61,810 bases of DNA from an uncultured Dorea sp. (lineage in GTDB: Bacteria > Bacillota > Clostridia > Lachnospirales > Lachnospiraceae), in assembly GCA_910589275.1 (NCBI GenBank), contig CAJUTH010000020.1:1-61810 (forward strand), read 5' to 3'. Shown here one piece after another: positions 1-8,501 of the stretch. The notes below the pieces were generated by a model. That model was not told where the DNA came from, did no database searches, and saw nothing but the letters and a program-made list of their open reading frames with translations. Position 1 is the first letter of the stretch. Every line of letters begins with the position of its first letter. The position numbers were made by a program, and so were the translations under genes.

Positions 1-14
1 CTACGCGTTCTCAC

Positions 15-144
15 GGACTTTGCAGCAAGTGCAAAGTCCTGGGCTGAACTGTTACAACTTTGGGTCATAGTTATTGTTTGGAAGCAGAAGTTGTACTTTC
101 GCAAAAAAAGAGCTATAATAGGAAAAATGCGTAACAGTTCAGCC
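15..144. repeat. Inverted-repeat region enclosing the hslO promoter
   Basis: Two structures are visible. A perfect hairpin has 10-bp arms at 15-24 and 30-39. A second perfect inverted repeat has 14-bp arms, GGCTGAACTGTTAC at 42-55 and its reverse complement at 131-144. The 75-bp interior of the second repeat carries the best promoter match for hslO. A third partial copy (GTAACAG...CTGTTAC) closes at about 160-166. A diverged copy of bases 31-55 lies at 21217-21241, so this is a repeated intergenic sequence and not only a local hairpin. Confidence 0.75.
91..119 (+). promoter_or_regulatory. Sigma-A type promoter for hslO-nadE
   Basis: TTGTAC (91-96) is followed by a 17-bp spacer and a perfect TATAAT (114-119), 79 bp before the hslO start. 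The promoter lies inside the loop of the 42-144 inverted repeat. Confidence 0.7.
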
Positions 145-198
145 TTTGGCCTCACTGTTACAAACATGCTGCAAGTCTAACGAAAGGAAATGGAATAG

Positions 199-1083
199 AT
201 GAAGGATTATATTGTAAGGGCGACGGCGGCGGATGGCCAGATCCGGGCTTTCGCGGCATGCACAGGCGCGGTGGCGGAAGAGGCGAGAAAACGCCATAAT
301 ACCAGTCCCACAGCGACCGTGGCGCTGGGGCAGTTGATGACGGCGGGAACCATGATGGGTGCAATGATGAAGAATGATACGGATATTCTGACGCTGCAGA
401 TCCGGGGGGACGGCCCCATCGGAGGAATTACGGTTACCGCCGATAATCAGGGCAATGTAAAGGGATACGTGTTCAACCCGGAGGCATCGGTTCCTGTAAA
501 GAATGGGAAGATCAATGTGGCGGATGCCCTTGGCATCGGACTGCTGAATGTGATTAAGGATATGGGGTTAAAAGAGCCTTATGTGGGGCAAACGATATTA
601 GAGACCAGCGAGATCGCCAAGGATTTAACCTATTACTATATGAATTCAGAGCAGATTCCTTCGTCGGTGGGACTGGGAGTGCTGATGGAGAAGGATAACA
701 CGGTCAAATGCGCCGGAGGATTTATCATACAGCTTATGCCTTACGCGGAGGATGCGGTGATCGATAAGCTGGAAGAGAATTTGAAAGGGATCACCTCTGT
801 GACAGAGCTTCTAGAGCGGGGACATACGCCGGAAATGCTTCTGGAAGCGCTGCTTGGCAGTCTGGGTCTTGAGATTACGGATACGCTGCCTGCGAAGTTT
901 TACTGCAACTGTTCGAAAGAGCGCGTGGAGAAGGCGGTGGTAAGCATCAGCAGGGAGGAGATCCAGAAGATGATCGACGACGGAGAGGATATTGAGGTGA
1001 AATGTCATTTTTGCAATACCGCCTATCAGTATACGATTGAGGAATTAAAGGATATTTTAGCGAGAGGGGAATGGGAAAGATGA
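199..1083 (+). CDS. hslO: Hsp33 redox-regulated chaperonin
   Basis: This 294-residue protein has the normal Hsp33 length and ends with the zinc-binding redox switch, here Cys236-x-Cys238 and Cys269-x-x-Cys272. Hsp33 is a cytoplasmic holdase activated when oxidative stress releases zinc and forms disulfides. The N-terminal part (about residues 1-230) matches the Hsp33 core, with the opening MKDYIVRATAADGQIRAF typical of the family. The start is preceded by an AGGAAA ribosome site. Its stop overlaps the preferred start of nadE in an ATGA, so the two are probably translationally coupled. Confidence 0.95.
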   Translation: MKDYIVRATAADGQIRAFAACTGAVAEEARKRHNTSPTATVALGQLMTAGTMMGAMMKNDTDILTLQIRGDGPIGGITVTADNQGNVKGYVFNPEASVPVKNGKINVADALGIGLLNVIKDMGLKEPYVGQTILETSEIAKDLTYYYMNSEQIPSSVGLGVLMEKDNTVKCAGGFIIQLMPYAEDAVIDKLEENLKGITSVTELLERGHTPEMLLEALLGSLGLEITDTLPAKFYCNCSKERVEKAVVSISREEIQKMIDDGEDIEVKCHFCNTAYQYTIEELKDILARGEWER

Positions 1084-2999
1084 AGCATGGATTTGTAAAA
1101 ATAGCGGCGGCGACACCGGATATCCGGGTGGCAGATGTAGAGTTTAACAAAGAGCAGATCAAAGGGATGATGGACGAAGCGGCGGCTAAGGGAGCGAAGG
1201 TAATAGCATTTCCGGAGCTGTGCGTTACAGGATATACCTGCGGCGATCTGTTTACGCAGGAGGTACTGCTGACGCATGCCAAGGAAGCCTTGTTTGAGAT
1301 TGCCGCCCATACGAAGGGCATCGATGCGCTGGTTTTCGCCGGAGTCCCCCTCTCTATAGAAGGAGAGCTCTATAACGTGGCGGCAGCGATGAATGGAGGA
1401 CGTATTCTGGGTCTGGTAACTAAGACATTTTTACCGAATTACGGAGAATTTTATGAAATGAGGCAGTTCCGGGAGGGACCGGAGAGGGCAAGGAGGATTC
1501 TGTTCGGAGGAGAGTCTGTTCCTTTTGGGCCGCAGATTATTTTTGAGGCGAAAGGTATGGAAAATCTGGCGGTGGCCGCAGAGATCTGCGAAGATGTATG
1601 GTCGCCCATTCCGCCCAGTATTCAGGCGGCAAGAGAGGGGGCGACGGTGATCGTCAACTGTTCGGCGAGCGACGAGACCATCGGAAAGGCTTCTTACAGG
1701 GAGAGCTTAATCGGCGGCCAGTCCGCAAGGCTGATCGCGGGATATATCTATGCCAATGCGGGTGAGGGAGAGTCCACCACGGATCTGGTATTCGGCGGCC
1801 ACAATATGATCGCGGAGAACGGAACGGTGCTGGCGGTCAGCAGGCGGTTTGAGAATGGGATCATTTATTCTGAACTGGATGTAAACCGGCTGGCCGGTGA
1901 GAGGCAGAAAAATACCACCTTCAAAATGTCCGATGAGCGGACGCTGATGAGAGTTCCCTTTGATATTGCTATCACAGAGACGAAACTTACAAGGCGGTTT
2001 GATGCCCGTCCGTTTGTTCCGGATGAAGAAAAAGAGCGGGCGAAACGCTGTGAAGAGATCCTGACGATTCAGGCAATGGGACTGAAAAAAAGACTGATGC
2101 ATACCGGTGCAAAACGCGCGGTGGTGGGGATTTCCGGCGGTCTGGATTCTACGCTGGCGCTTCTAGTGACGGCGCAGGCATTTGACGCTCTGGGACTGGA
2201 CAGGAAGGAGATTCTGGCAGTCACGATGCCTTGCTTTGGAACTACCGACAGAACCTATCAGAATGCCTGTAAGATGTCCCTGTCTCTGGGAGCCGAGCTT
2301 CGGGAGGTGCCGATTGGGGATGCGGTAACGCAGCATTTTAAGGATATCGGGCACGATATGGAGGATCACAGCGTGACCTATGAGAACAGTCAGGCGAGGG
2401 AGCGGACGCAGGTGATTATGGATATTGCCAATGAGATAGGCGGACTGGTAATCGGGACTGGAGATATGTCAGAGCTGGCCCTTGGCTGGGCGACCTACAA
2501 CGGAGATCACATGTCTATGTATGGGGTAAATGCTTCCGTTCCTAAGACTCTGGTAAGGCATCTGGTGCGTTATTATGCAGATACGACGGAGGATCAAGAG
2601 CTAAAGGCCGTGCTGTACGACGTGCTGGATACGCCAGTAAGTCCGGAACTTCTGCCACCGAAGGACGGCAAGATTGCCCAGAAGACAGAGGATCTTGTAG
2701 GACCGTATGAGCTGCACGATTTCTTTCTCTACTATTTCCTGCGGTTTGGATATGCGCCAAGCAAGATTTACCGGATTGCCAGGTATGCGTTCGCCGGGGA
2801 ATATGAGGACGCGGTGATTTACAAATGGCTCCGCACTTTTTGCTGGAGATTCTTTAGCCAGCAGTTTAAGCGTTCCTGCCTGCCGGACGGGCCGAAGGTA
2901 GGTACGGTTGCCCTATCACCAAGGGGGGATTGGAGAATGCCCAGCGATGCATGTGTGGCAAGCTGGATGCGGGATCTGGAAAAGGCAGCGGCGGAATAA
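1080..2999 (+). CDS. nadE: Glutamine-dependent NAD+ synthetase
   Basis: The protein makes NAD+ from deamido-NAD, ATP and glutamine. An N-terminal nitrilase-like glutaminase domain (about 1-270, with the ICEDVWSP segment carrying the active cysteine) precedes the ATP-pyrophosphatase synthetase domain, whose SGGLDS loop is near residue 350. Total length of 639 residues fits the two-domain type. An in-frame ATG lies at 1071, but the AGGGGA site sits about 9 bp before 1080 and only a few bases before 1071. Homologues start MK.GF.K.AAATP, so 1080 is preferred. That start overlaps the hslO stop by 4 bp. Confidence 0.95.
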   Translation: MKHGFVKIAAATPDIRVADVEFNKEQIKGMMDEAAAKGAKVIAFPELCVTGYTCGDLFTQEVLLTHAKEALFEIAAHTKGIDALVFAGVPLSIEGELYNVAAAMNGGRILGLVTKTFLPNYGEFYEMRQFREGPERARRILFGGESVPFGPQIIFEAKGMENLAVAAEICEDVWSPIPPSIQAAREGATVIVNCSASDETIGKASYRESLIGGQSARLIAGYIYANAGEGESTTDLVFGGHNMIAENGTVLAVSRRFENGIIYSELDVNRLAGERQKNTTFKMSDERTLMRVPFDIAITETKLTRRFDARPFVPDEEKERAKRCEEILTIQAMGLKKRLMHTGAKRAVVGISGGLDSTLALLVTAQAFDALGLDRKEILAVTMPCFGTTDRTYQNACKMSLSLGAELREVPIGDAVTQHFKDIGHDMEDHSVTYENSQARERTQVIMDIANEIGGLVIGTGDMSELALGWATYNGDHMSMYGVNASVPKTLVRHLVRYYADTTEDQELKAVLYDVLDTPVSPELLPPKDGKIAQKTEDLVGPYELHDFFLYYFLRFGYAPSKIYRIARYAFAGEYEDAVIYKWLRTFCWRFFSQQFKRSCLPDGPKVGTVALSPRGDWRMPSDACVASWMRDLEKAAAE

Positions 3000-3040
3000 A
3001 TAAAGTGAAGAATTAGAATGTAGAAAAAGGAGAGACGGAT

Positions 3041-3475
3041 ATGGGTAAATTAGCGGAGAATGCGGTAAGTAAATTTGTAGACAAAAGGTATAACTGCTGT
3101 CAGGCGGTGATCTGCGCCTGTTGTGAGGAATACGGGGTAAAGGAACTGGACGTTTTTAAAATGACAGAAGGATTTGGCGCCGGCATGGGCGGCCTTGGGG
3201 ATACCTGCGGGGCGGCGACCGGACTGTTTCTAGCGCTTGGCCTTGCAAATAGCGCGGGCGATATGGAGAAGCCCAAAGAGACAAAGATGGATACTTATAA
3301 GAAGATCCGCGCGGCGGCAGAAAGCTTTAAGGAGAAACACGAGTCTCTGTACTGCAGGGATATTCCGAAGGAAAAGGGCTCCCAGCCTCTTCCAAGCTGT
3401 ATCAAATGCGTGAGGGACGCGGCGGAGATCGCGGAGAAGATGTTAGAAGAGATAAAAGCAGATAAGCTCATTTAA
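3041..3475 (+). CDS. C_GCAxxG_C_C family protein
   Basis: This 144-residue protein has the signature of the C_GCAxxG_C_C family. It shows paired cysteines near the N-terminus (YNCCQAV, CACCEEYG), the glycine-rich GFGAGMGGLGDTCGAATG segment, and late cysteines in LYCRD and LPSCIKCV. The family is common in anaerobes and is thought to be redox or metal related, but no reaction is established. A strong AAGGAG site precedes the ATG. It stands alone between nadE and a bidirectional terminator, 41 bp after the nadE stop, and may be read through from nadE. Confidence 0.85.
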   Translation: MGKLAENAVSKFVDKRYNCCQAVICACCEEYGVKELDVFKMTEGFGAGMGGLGDTCGAATGLFLALGLANSAGDMEKPKETKMDTYKKIRAAAESFKEKHESLYCRDIPKEKGSQPLPSCIKCVRDAAEIAEKMLEEIKADKLI

Positions 3476-3510
3476 AAAAATACTGCCGGGGGGTTCCCGG
3501 CAGTATTTTT
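3476..3510. terminator. Bidirectional intrinsic terminator
   Basis: A perfect 15-bp stem (3476-3490 with 3496-3510) and 5-base loop has A5 on the left and T5 on the right. It can end the C_GCAxxG_C_C gene on the plus strand and gpi on the minus strand. Confidence 0.9.
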
Positions 3511-3524
3511 AGATTCTTAAAAAT

Positions 3525-5108
3525 TTAAATATCCAACAGATCACTGAACGCTTTCAGGGCGCCGTCCGTTTCATGTGCAAGAACGCGTTTTGCAAGTAAT
3601 TTACCAAGCTGAACGCCTTCCTGGTCGAAGCTGTTTACATTCCATAAGAAACCTTGGAACATGATCTTATTCTCGAAATGAGCCAGCAGCGCGCCCAATG
3701 ATTCCGGTGTGAGCTGGTCACCGATGATGATGCTGGAAGGACGTCCACCGTCAAACTTCTTGTTCGGATTCTCATCGTCCTTGCCGCAGGCAAATGCGAT
3801 AATCTGTGCGGCTACGTTTGCGCACAATTTTGCTTGGCTGGTGCTTCCTTCAATCACAACGTCCATGCCGATCTGACTGTTTTTGAAGCCCACAAACTGA
3901 AGCGGAACGATGTCGGTTCCCTGATGCAGAAGCTGATAGAAGGAGTGCTGTCCGTTGGTGCCAGGTTCGCCGAAGATAATCGGTCCGGTCACGTAATCTA
4001 CCGGCTCGCCGAAGCGGTTTACAGACTTGCCGTTTGACTCCATGTCACATTGCTGTAAATGCGCCGGGAAACGGCTGAGCGCCTGAGAATAAGGAAGGAC
4101 CGCCGTGCATGGGTAACCCTGAACATTGCGCTCGTAAACGCCGATCAATGCATCCAGCATATCCGGGTTCTTGAGGATGTCGGTATTTGCCGCAAGCTGA
4201 TCTTCTTCGGCAGCTCCCGCGAGGATCCTTGCAAATATGTCCGGTCCGAATGCCAGAGACAGAACCACGCCTCCGACTGCAGAGGAGGAAGAGTAGCGTC
4301 CGCCGATAAAGTCGTCCATAAAAACTGCCGCCAGATAATCATCGCTTTTAGCCAGAGGCGAAGTTTCGCTTGTTACGGCAAGCATATGCTTGGACGGATC
4401 TAAGCCGGCTTTCTTTAATGCATCCTTTACAAAAGACTCGTTGGTAAGAGTCTCCAGAGTAGTACCTGATTTGGAAACAACGATGAACAAGGAACGGGAT
4501 ACGTCGATGGATTTTAAGACAGCGGCCGCGTCATCCGGGTCAACGTTGCTGATAAATTTTGCCTCCATCTTCAAGGCGTTGTTTTCTCTTGCCCAGTTCT
4601 CCAGAGCGATATACAAGGCTCTGGGGCCAAGGTCGCTTCCGCCGATACCGATCTGTACGACAGTGGTGAATTTCTCTCCGGCAGCATTGGTGATCTCCCC
4701 TGCATGAACCTTATTTGCGAAATCTGCGGCCTTTTCCTGCTGGGAAACATAGAATTCGCGTTTGTCTACTCCGTCGACAATGACCGCATCGCCCATCTGG
4801 CGGCGGGCAAGGTGGTGGAGTACAAGACGCTTTTCTCCGGTATTGATCACCGCGCCGTTGTATAATTCTTTAAACTTGTCTACAAGTTGCTGTTCTTCGG
4901 CTAAGTCTGCAAGTGCTTTTAATATCTCGTCGTCTACTTCCTTTGCCGCATAGTTGAAGCTAAGCCCTGCAGCCATAGGCGCATGATAGCGGGCTACACG
5001 GTCTGCGCCGCACTCGCCGGACATTACATCGGCAACGCTGACGTGATTTTTCAGGTCTGCAAGCTTTTTATAGGATGCCAGAGTGTTAAGATTCTTCCAT
5101 GTTACCAT
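3525..5108 (-). CDS. gpi: Glucose-6-phosphate isomerase
   Basis: This 527-residue cytoplasmic enzyme interconverts glucose-6-phosphate and fructose-6-phosphate in glycolysis. The sugar-phosphate binding segments IGIGGSDLGPRALY and VVSKSGTTLETLTN and the later GEPGTNGQHSFYQLLHQG active-site region are present. It belongs to the long form of the family. The frame stays open upstream to 5333, but those residues are unlike the family. The chosen ATG has a strong AAGGAGG ribosome site and gives the expected N-terminus. It has its own promoter and terminator. Confidence 0.95.
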   Translation of the reverse strand: MVTWKNLNTLASYKKLADLKNHVSVADVMSGECGADRVARYHAPMAAGLSFNYAAKEVDDEILKALADLAEEQQLVDKFKELYNGAVINTGEKRLVLHHLARRQMGDAVIVDGVDKREFYVSQQEKAADFANKVHAGEITNAAGEKFTTVVQIGIGGSDLGPRALYIALENWARENNALKMEAKFISNVDPDDAAAVLKSIDVSRSLFIVVSKSGTTLETLTNESFVKDALKKAGLDPSKHMLAVTSETSPLAKSDDYLAAVFMDDFIGGRYSSSSAVGGVVLSLAFGPDIFARILAGAAEEDQLAANTDILKNPDMLDALIGVYERNVQGYPCTAVLPYSQALSRFPAHLQQCDMESNGKSVNRFGEPVDYVTGPIIFGEPGTNGQHSFYQLLHQGTDIVPLQFVGFKNSQIGMDVVIEGSTSQAKLCANVAAQIIAFACGKDDENPNKKFDGGRPSSIIIGDQLTPESLGALLAHFENKIMFQGFLWNVNSFDQEGVQLGKLLAKRVLAHETDGALKAFSDLLDI

Positions 5109-5166
5109 AGTTTCATTCCTCCTTAAATGAACGCCAATAATAAATTGGCAGAATAAGTATAATTTT

Positions 5167-5195
5167 ATTGTACTAAAAAATGATTTCAATTTCAA
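5167..5195 (-). promoter_or_regulatory. Promoter of gpi
   Basis: Read on the minus strand, TTGAAA (5195-5190), a 17-bp spacer and TACAAT (5172-5167) lie 59 bp upstream of the gpi start. Confidence 0.65.
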
Positions 5196-5215
5196 TGGAT
5201 TATGAAGTTTCAAAA

Positions 5216-5248
5216 CATAAAATAGAGCCGGAACACGCGTTCCGACTC
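5216..5248 (-). terminator. Terminator of the S1-domain gene
   Basis: A 10-bp stem with one mismatch (5225-5234 with 5239-5248) and a 4-base loop is followed on the minus strand by TATTTTATG. It lies 9 bp after the S1-domain gene stop. Confidence 0.75.
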
Positions 5249-5256
5249 TTTTGGGT

Positions 5257-5958
5257 TTATAACTTGATGTTTTTAAATAGATCGCCAAGATTTGTTCCAA
5301 TATTTTCTGCCTTGGGGATATGAACCTTTTCAACTTCTTCCTCAGTCTTTTCCTCCAGCGCTTTCATGCTGAGGCTGATCTTGCCGTCTTTGATGCCGAT
5401 GACCTTGACTTCGACCTCATCGCCCTTGTTCAGCACATCGGACGGATATTTTACGCGCTTATTGCTGATCTGGGATACGTGGACAAGTCCGGAAAGTCCG
5501 TCTTCTAAACGGATGAATGCGCCGTAATTCTGGAGGCTGTCAACAACGCCTTTCATAACGCTGCCTACCTTAACAGCGGCAATTTTTGCTTTTCTTTCCT
5601 CCTGCTCTTCTTCTTTTAGTATCTCCCGTGCAGAGAGTACTAAACGGTTTTCAGCTTCATTGACATCGATAACTATAACGGTGAGTTCTTTTAGAAGATA
5701 ATCTTCCAGATTCTCAATATAGGAAAGAGATAATCTGGAAGCCGGGATAAATCCCCGCAGTCCCTCAACCATAGCGATTGCGCCGCCATTTACAATGCCT
5801 TCAATCTTGATTGGGAGTCTGGTTTTCTCTTCCATATAGCGTTTTACTACATTCCATGGGTTCGCATCGTCAAGATGCTCCTCATAATCCGCCATAGTCT
5901 CCGCCGTTTGTTCCGCCTCTGTTTGTGTTTCTTTTCCCTGTAATAATTCTTCGCCCAT
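5257..5958 (-). CDS. S1 RNA-binding domain protein
   Basis: The 233-residue protein carries two S1-type OB-fold repeats. The first is about residues 40-110, containing GIVNGGAIAMVEGLRGFIPASRLS. The second is about 128-200, containing GSVMKGVVDSLQNYGAFIRLEDGLSGLVHVSQIS. It is a short relative of ribosomal protein S1 and probably binds single-stranded RNA or the ribosome. Its exact role is unknown. An acidic N-terminus and charged C-terminus flank the repeats. The ATG has an AAAGGA site about 10 bp upstream. A terminator separates it from gpi downstream on the same strand. Confidence 0.85.
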   Translation of the reverse strand: MGEELLQGKETQTEAEQTAETMADYEEHLDDANPWNVVKRYMEEKTRLPIKIEGIVNGGAIAMVEGLRGFIPASRLSLSYIENLEDYLLKELTVIVIDVNEAENRLVLSAREILKEEEQEERKAKIAAVKVGSVMKGVVDSLQNYGAFIRLEDGLSGLVHVSQISNKRVKYPSDVLNKGDEVEVKVIGIKDGKISLSMKALEEKTEEEVEKVHIPKAENIGTNLGDLFKNIKL

Positions 5959-6200
5959 AATTCATGTTCCTTTCCCATAAATTCCCAATAAAAATAACAG
6001 AACGATATGTCCTGCCCTGCAGCCGCAGTCGGGGAGACTGATCGGACCGGCTGCAAATTTCTATGTTCGCCCTAAGTATAACACATAGTTGTGATTTGTT
6101 CAAAAAGAAAATGCAAAGAAGTGTAAATTTCGGTTGACGGGGATAAGAAAAAATGGCAATCTTAGTATAGAAGGATTAAACGAAGAAAGGATTTATACAT

Positions 6201-7847
6201 ATGGAGAATAAATCAAGAAAAGTATATGTAGTCGGACATAAGAATCCGGATACGGATTCCATTTGTTCAGCGATTGCCTATGCGAATCTGAAGCGGGAGA
6301 TTTCAGGGGAGAAATATTCACCCAGACGAGCGGGGCAGATTAACGAAGAGACCCAGTATGTATTGAACCGGTTTCAGGTAAAGCCGCCGAAGCTTCTCAC
6401 GGACGTTAAGCTTCAGGTGAAGGATGCGGATATTCATGTGATAGAAGGGGCCGGTCCGAATGTTTCTATAAAGCGCGTATGGGAGTTGATGAAGAAGCAG
6501 CATGTGAAGACAATTCCGGTATTGGAAGAGGGGGAATTGTTAGGGATTGCTACTACGGGCGATATTGCCAGTTCCTATATGGATGTGTATGACGATACGA
6601 TTCTGGGCGAGGCGAAAACTCAGTATAAGAATATTATTGATACGCTGGACGGGAAGCTGCTGACAGGAGATCCGAATAAATATTTTACAAATGGCAAAGT
6701 TGCGATCGGGGCGTCCAGTCCGGAACTGATGACGGAATTCATTTTTGAGAATGATCTGGTTATTCTTGGAAACCGGTATGAATCTCATTCCTGTGCGATT
6801 GATATTAATGTGGGGTGTATTATCGTATGCCAGAATGCTCCGGTATCCGAGATCCTTCTTAAGAGGGCGCGGGCGCAGGATATCGTAATTATCCAGACTC
6901 CCCATGATACCTTTAATGTGGCGCGGCTGATCAATCAGAGCGTTCCGGTGGAGCATTTTATGACAAAAGGGCCTATTTATGCTTTTCATCTGGATGATTA
7001 TATGGATGATGTAAGAAAGATGATTACCAAGAAAAAGTTCCGTGAATTTCCGATTTTAACCCGTCAGGAGAAATTAGTGGGCTTTATTTCGAGACGGCGT
7101 GTCATGAGCGTTAGGAAGAAGCAGGTGATCCTTGTGGATCATAATGAGAAGTCTCAGGCAGTAGACGGGCTGGAAGAAGCGGAGATTTTAGAGATAATTG
7201 ACCATCACAGACTTGGGAGCATTGAGACCATGGGGCCGGTATATTTTCGGAATCAGCCGGTGGGATGTACTGCAACCATCGTCTATCAGATGTATCAGGA
7301 GAATCAGGTGGAGATTACGCCGCAGATCGCAGGGCTTCTTTGCTCCGCAATTATTTCAGATACGCTATTGTTCCGTTCGCCGACTTGTACGGCCATAGAT
7401 ATTGCAACGGCGCAGAAGCTGGCGGAGATTGCAGATATTGAGATGGAAGAGATGGCGGCGGCTATGTTCCGGGCCGGAAGCAATCTTGAGGATAAGACGG
7501 CGGAGGAACTTTGTTTTCAGGATTTCAAGCAGTTTACCGTAGGAGAGAAGGTCTTTGGAGTAGGACAGATTAATTCCATGAGCGGGGACGAGCTGGAGGA
7601 TGTGAAAAAGATGGTGGCGGATTATCTGCCGACGGCGCTTCAGAATAATAAGCTGGATATGATTTATTTCATGCTGACGGATATTTTGGAAGAATCATCA
7701 GAGATTTTATGCTGCGGTCCCGGAGCCAAAGATGCGATCATTGATGCCTATGGACTGCCGGAAGATGCGGATAGGATGGTATTAAAGAAGGTTGTTTCCA
7801 GAAAGAAACAGGTAGTGCCGGCGCTGGTAGCAGCGATGCAGCATTAA
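6201..7847 (+). CDS. ppaC: Manganese-dependent inorganic pyrophosphatase with CBS and DRTGG domains
   Basis: This is a family II (DHH) pyrophosphatase, which hydrolyses cytoplasmic pyrophosphate to drive biosynthesis. The N-terminal metal motif GHKNPDTDSICSA (residues about 13-25) is separated from the second half of the catalytic core (VDHNEK, then EIIDHHRLGS, then the DHHA2-type C-terminus) by an inserted regulatory block of CBS, DRTGG and CBS domains (about residues 70-310). The 548-residue length is typical of the clostridial, nucleotide-regulated form, in which adenine nucleotides bind the CBS domains. It stands alone with its own ribosome site (GAAAGGA). Confidence 0.93.
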   Translation: MENKSRKVYVVGHKNPDTDSICSAIAYANLKREISGEKYSPRRAGQINEETQYVLNRFQVKPPKLLTDVKLQVKDADIHVIEGAGPNVSIKRVWELMKKQHVKTIPVLEEGELLGIATTGDIASSYMDVYDDTILGEAKTQYKNIIDTLDGKLLTGDPNKYFTNGKVAIGASSPELMTEFIFENDLVILGNRYESHSCAIDINVGCIIVCQNAPVSEILLKRARAQDIVIIQTPHDTFNVARLINQSVPVEHFMTKGPIYAFHLDDYMDDVRKMITKKKFREFPILTRQEKLVGFISRRRVMSVRKKQVILVDHNEKSQAVDGLEEAEILEIIDHHRLGSIETMGPVYFRNQPVGCTATIVYQMYQENQVEITPQIAGLLCSAIISDTLLFRSPTCTAIDIATAQKLAEIADIEMEEMAAAMFRAGSNLEDKTAEELCFQDFKQFTVGEKVFGVGQINSMSGDELEDVKKMVADYLPTALQNNKLDMIYFMLTDILEESSEILCCGPGAKDAIIDAYGLPEDADRMVLKKVVSRKKQVVPALVAAMQH

Positions 7848-7868
7848 ATTTTGAAAAAGAGGGCGGAT

Positions 7869-8435
7869 ATGAAAAAGGAAGTGTGGAAGCCGGGGAATAT
7901 GCTGTATCCATTGCCGGCGGTTATGGTGAGCGCCGGGGATAAGAATGGAAATCAGAATATTATTACTGTGGCATGGACAGGGACTGTCTGTACGAATCCG
8001 GCGATGCTCTACATCTCTGTGCGGCCGGAACGGCACAGCTATGGAATGATACGGGATACGAAAGAGTTCGTAGTCAATCTTACTACTGAGAAGCTTGCAT
8101 ATGCGGCCGATTGGTGCGGTGTGAAGTCTGGAAGAGATGTGAATAAATGGAAAGAAATGCGGCTTACGCCAGTAAGGGCAGAGAAGCTTATGTATGCTCC
8201 GCTGATTGAAGAGAGTCCGGTGAATATTGAGTGCAGCGTAATGGAAATTAAGGAACTTGGAAGTCATCATATGTTTCTAGCAGAGGTTCAAGCGGTCCAT
8301 GTAGATTCAGCATACCTGACAGAGAGCGGGAAGTTTGAATTGAACCAGAGCGGATTAATCGCTTATTCCCATGGAACCTACCTAAACTTGGGAGAGGCTT
8401 TAGGCACATTCGGATACAGTGTTAAGAAGAAATAA
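7869..8435 (+). CDS. Flavin reductase-like domain protein
   Basis: The 188-residue protein belongs to the flavin reductase-like, FMN-binding split-barrel family. Visible are the N-terminal PLPAVMVSAGDKNGNQN, the strand ITVAWTGTVCTNPAMLYISVRPERHSY, and the EFVVNLTTEKL segment. These proteins bind FMN and often pass electrons to partners, but the substrate here is unknown. An in-frame TTG at 7851 is possible. The ATG at 7869 has a well-placed GAGGGCGG site and gives the usual N-terminus. It begins 21 bp after ppaC and may share its transcript. Confidence 0.88.
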   Translation: MKKEVWKPGNMLYPLPAVMVSAGDKNGNQNIITVAWTGTVCTNPAMLYISVRPERHSYGMIRDTKEFVVNLTTEKLAYAADWCGVKSGRDVNKWKEMRLTPVRAEKLMYAPLIEESPVNIECSVMEIKELGSHHMFLAEVQAVHVDSAYLTESGKFELNQSGLIAYSHGTYLNLGEALGTFGYSVKKK

Positions 8436-8483
8436 AATATCCCCCGTACAGACTATTGGGAATAGGCTGTACGAGGGATATTT
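8435..8483. terminator. Long hairpin between convergent genes
   Basis: A 17-bp stem with one mismatch (8435-8451 with 8467-8483) begins with A3 and ends with T3. It separates the flavin reductase gene from the convergent MATE gene and could act on both strands. Confidence 0.7.
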
Positions 8484-8501
8484 CTGACTGCGATAAATAG
8501 T

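Noticed and set aside
5109..5333. N-terminal extension of gpi to 5333
   Set aside because: The extra 75 residues do not resemble the family, cross the promoter and terminator, and the ATG at 5108 has a strong ribosome site.
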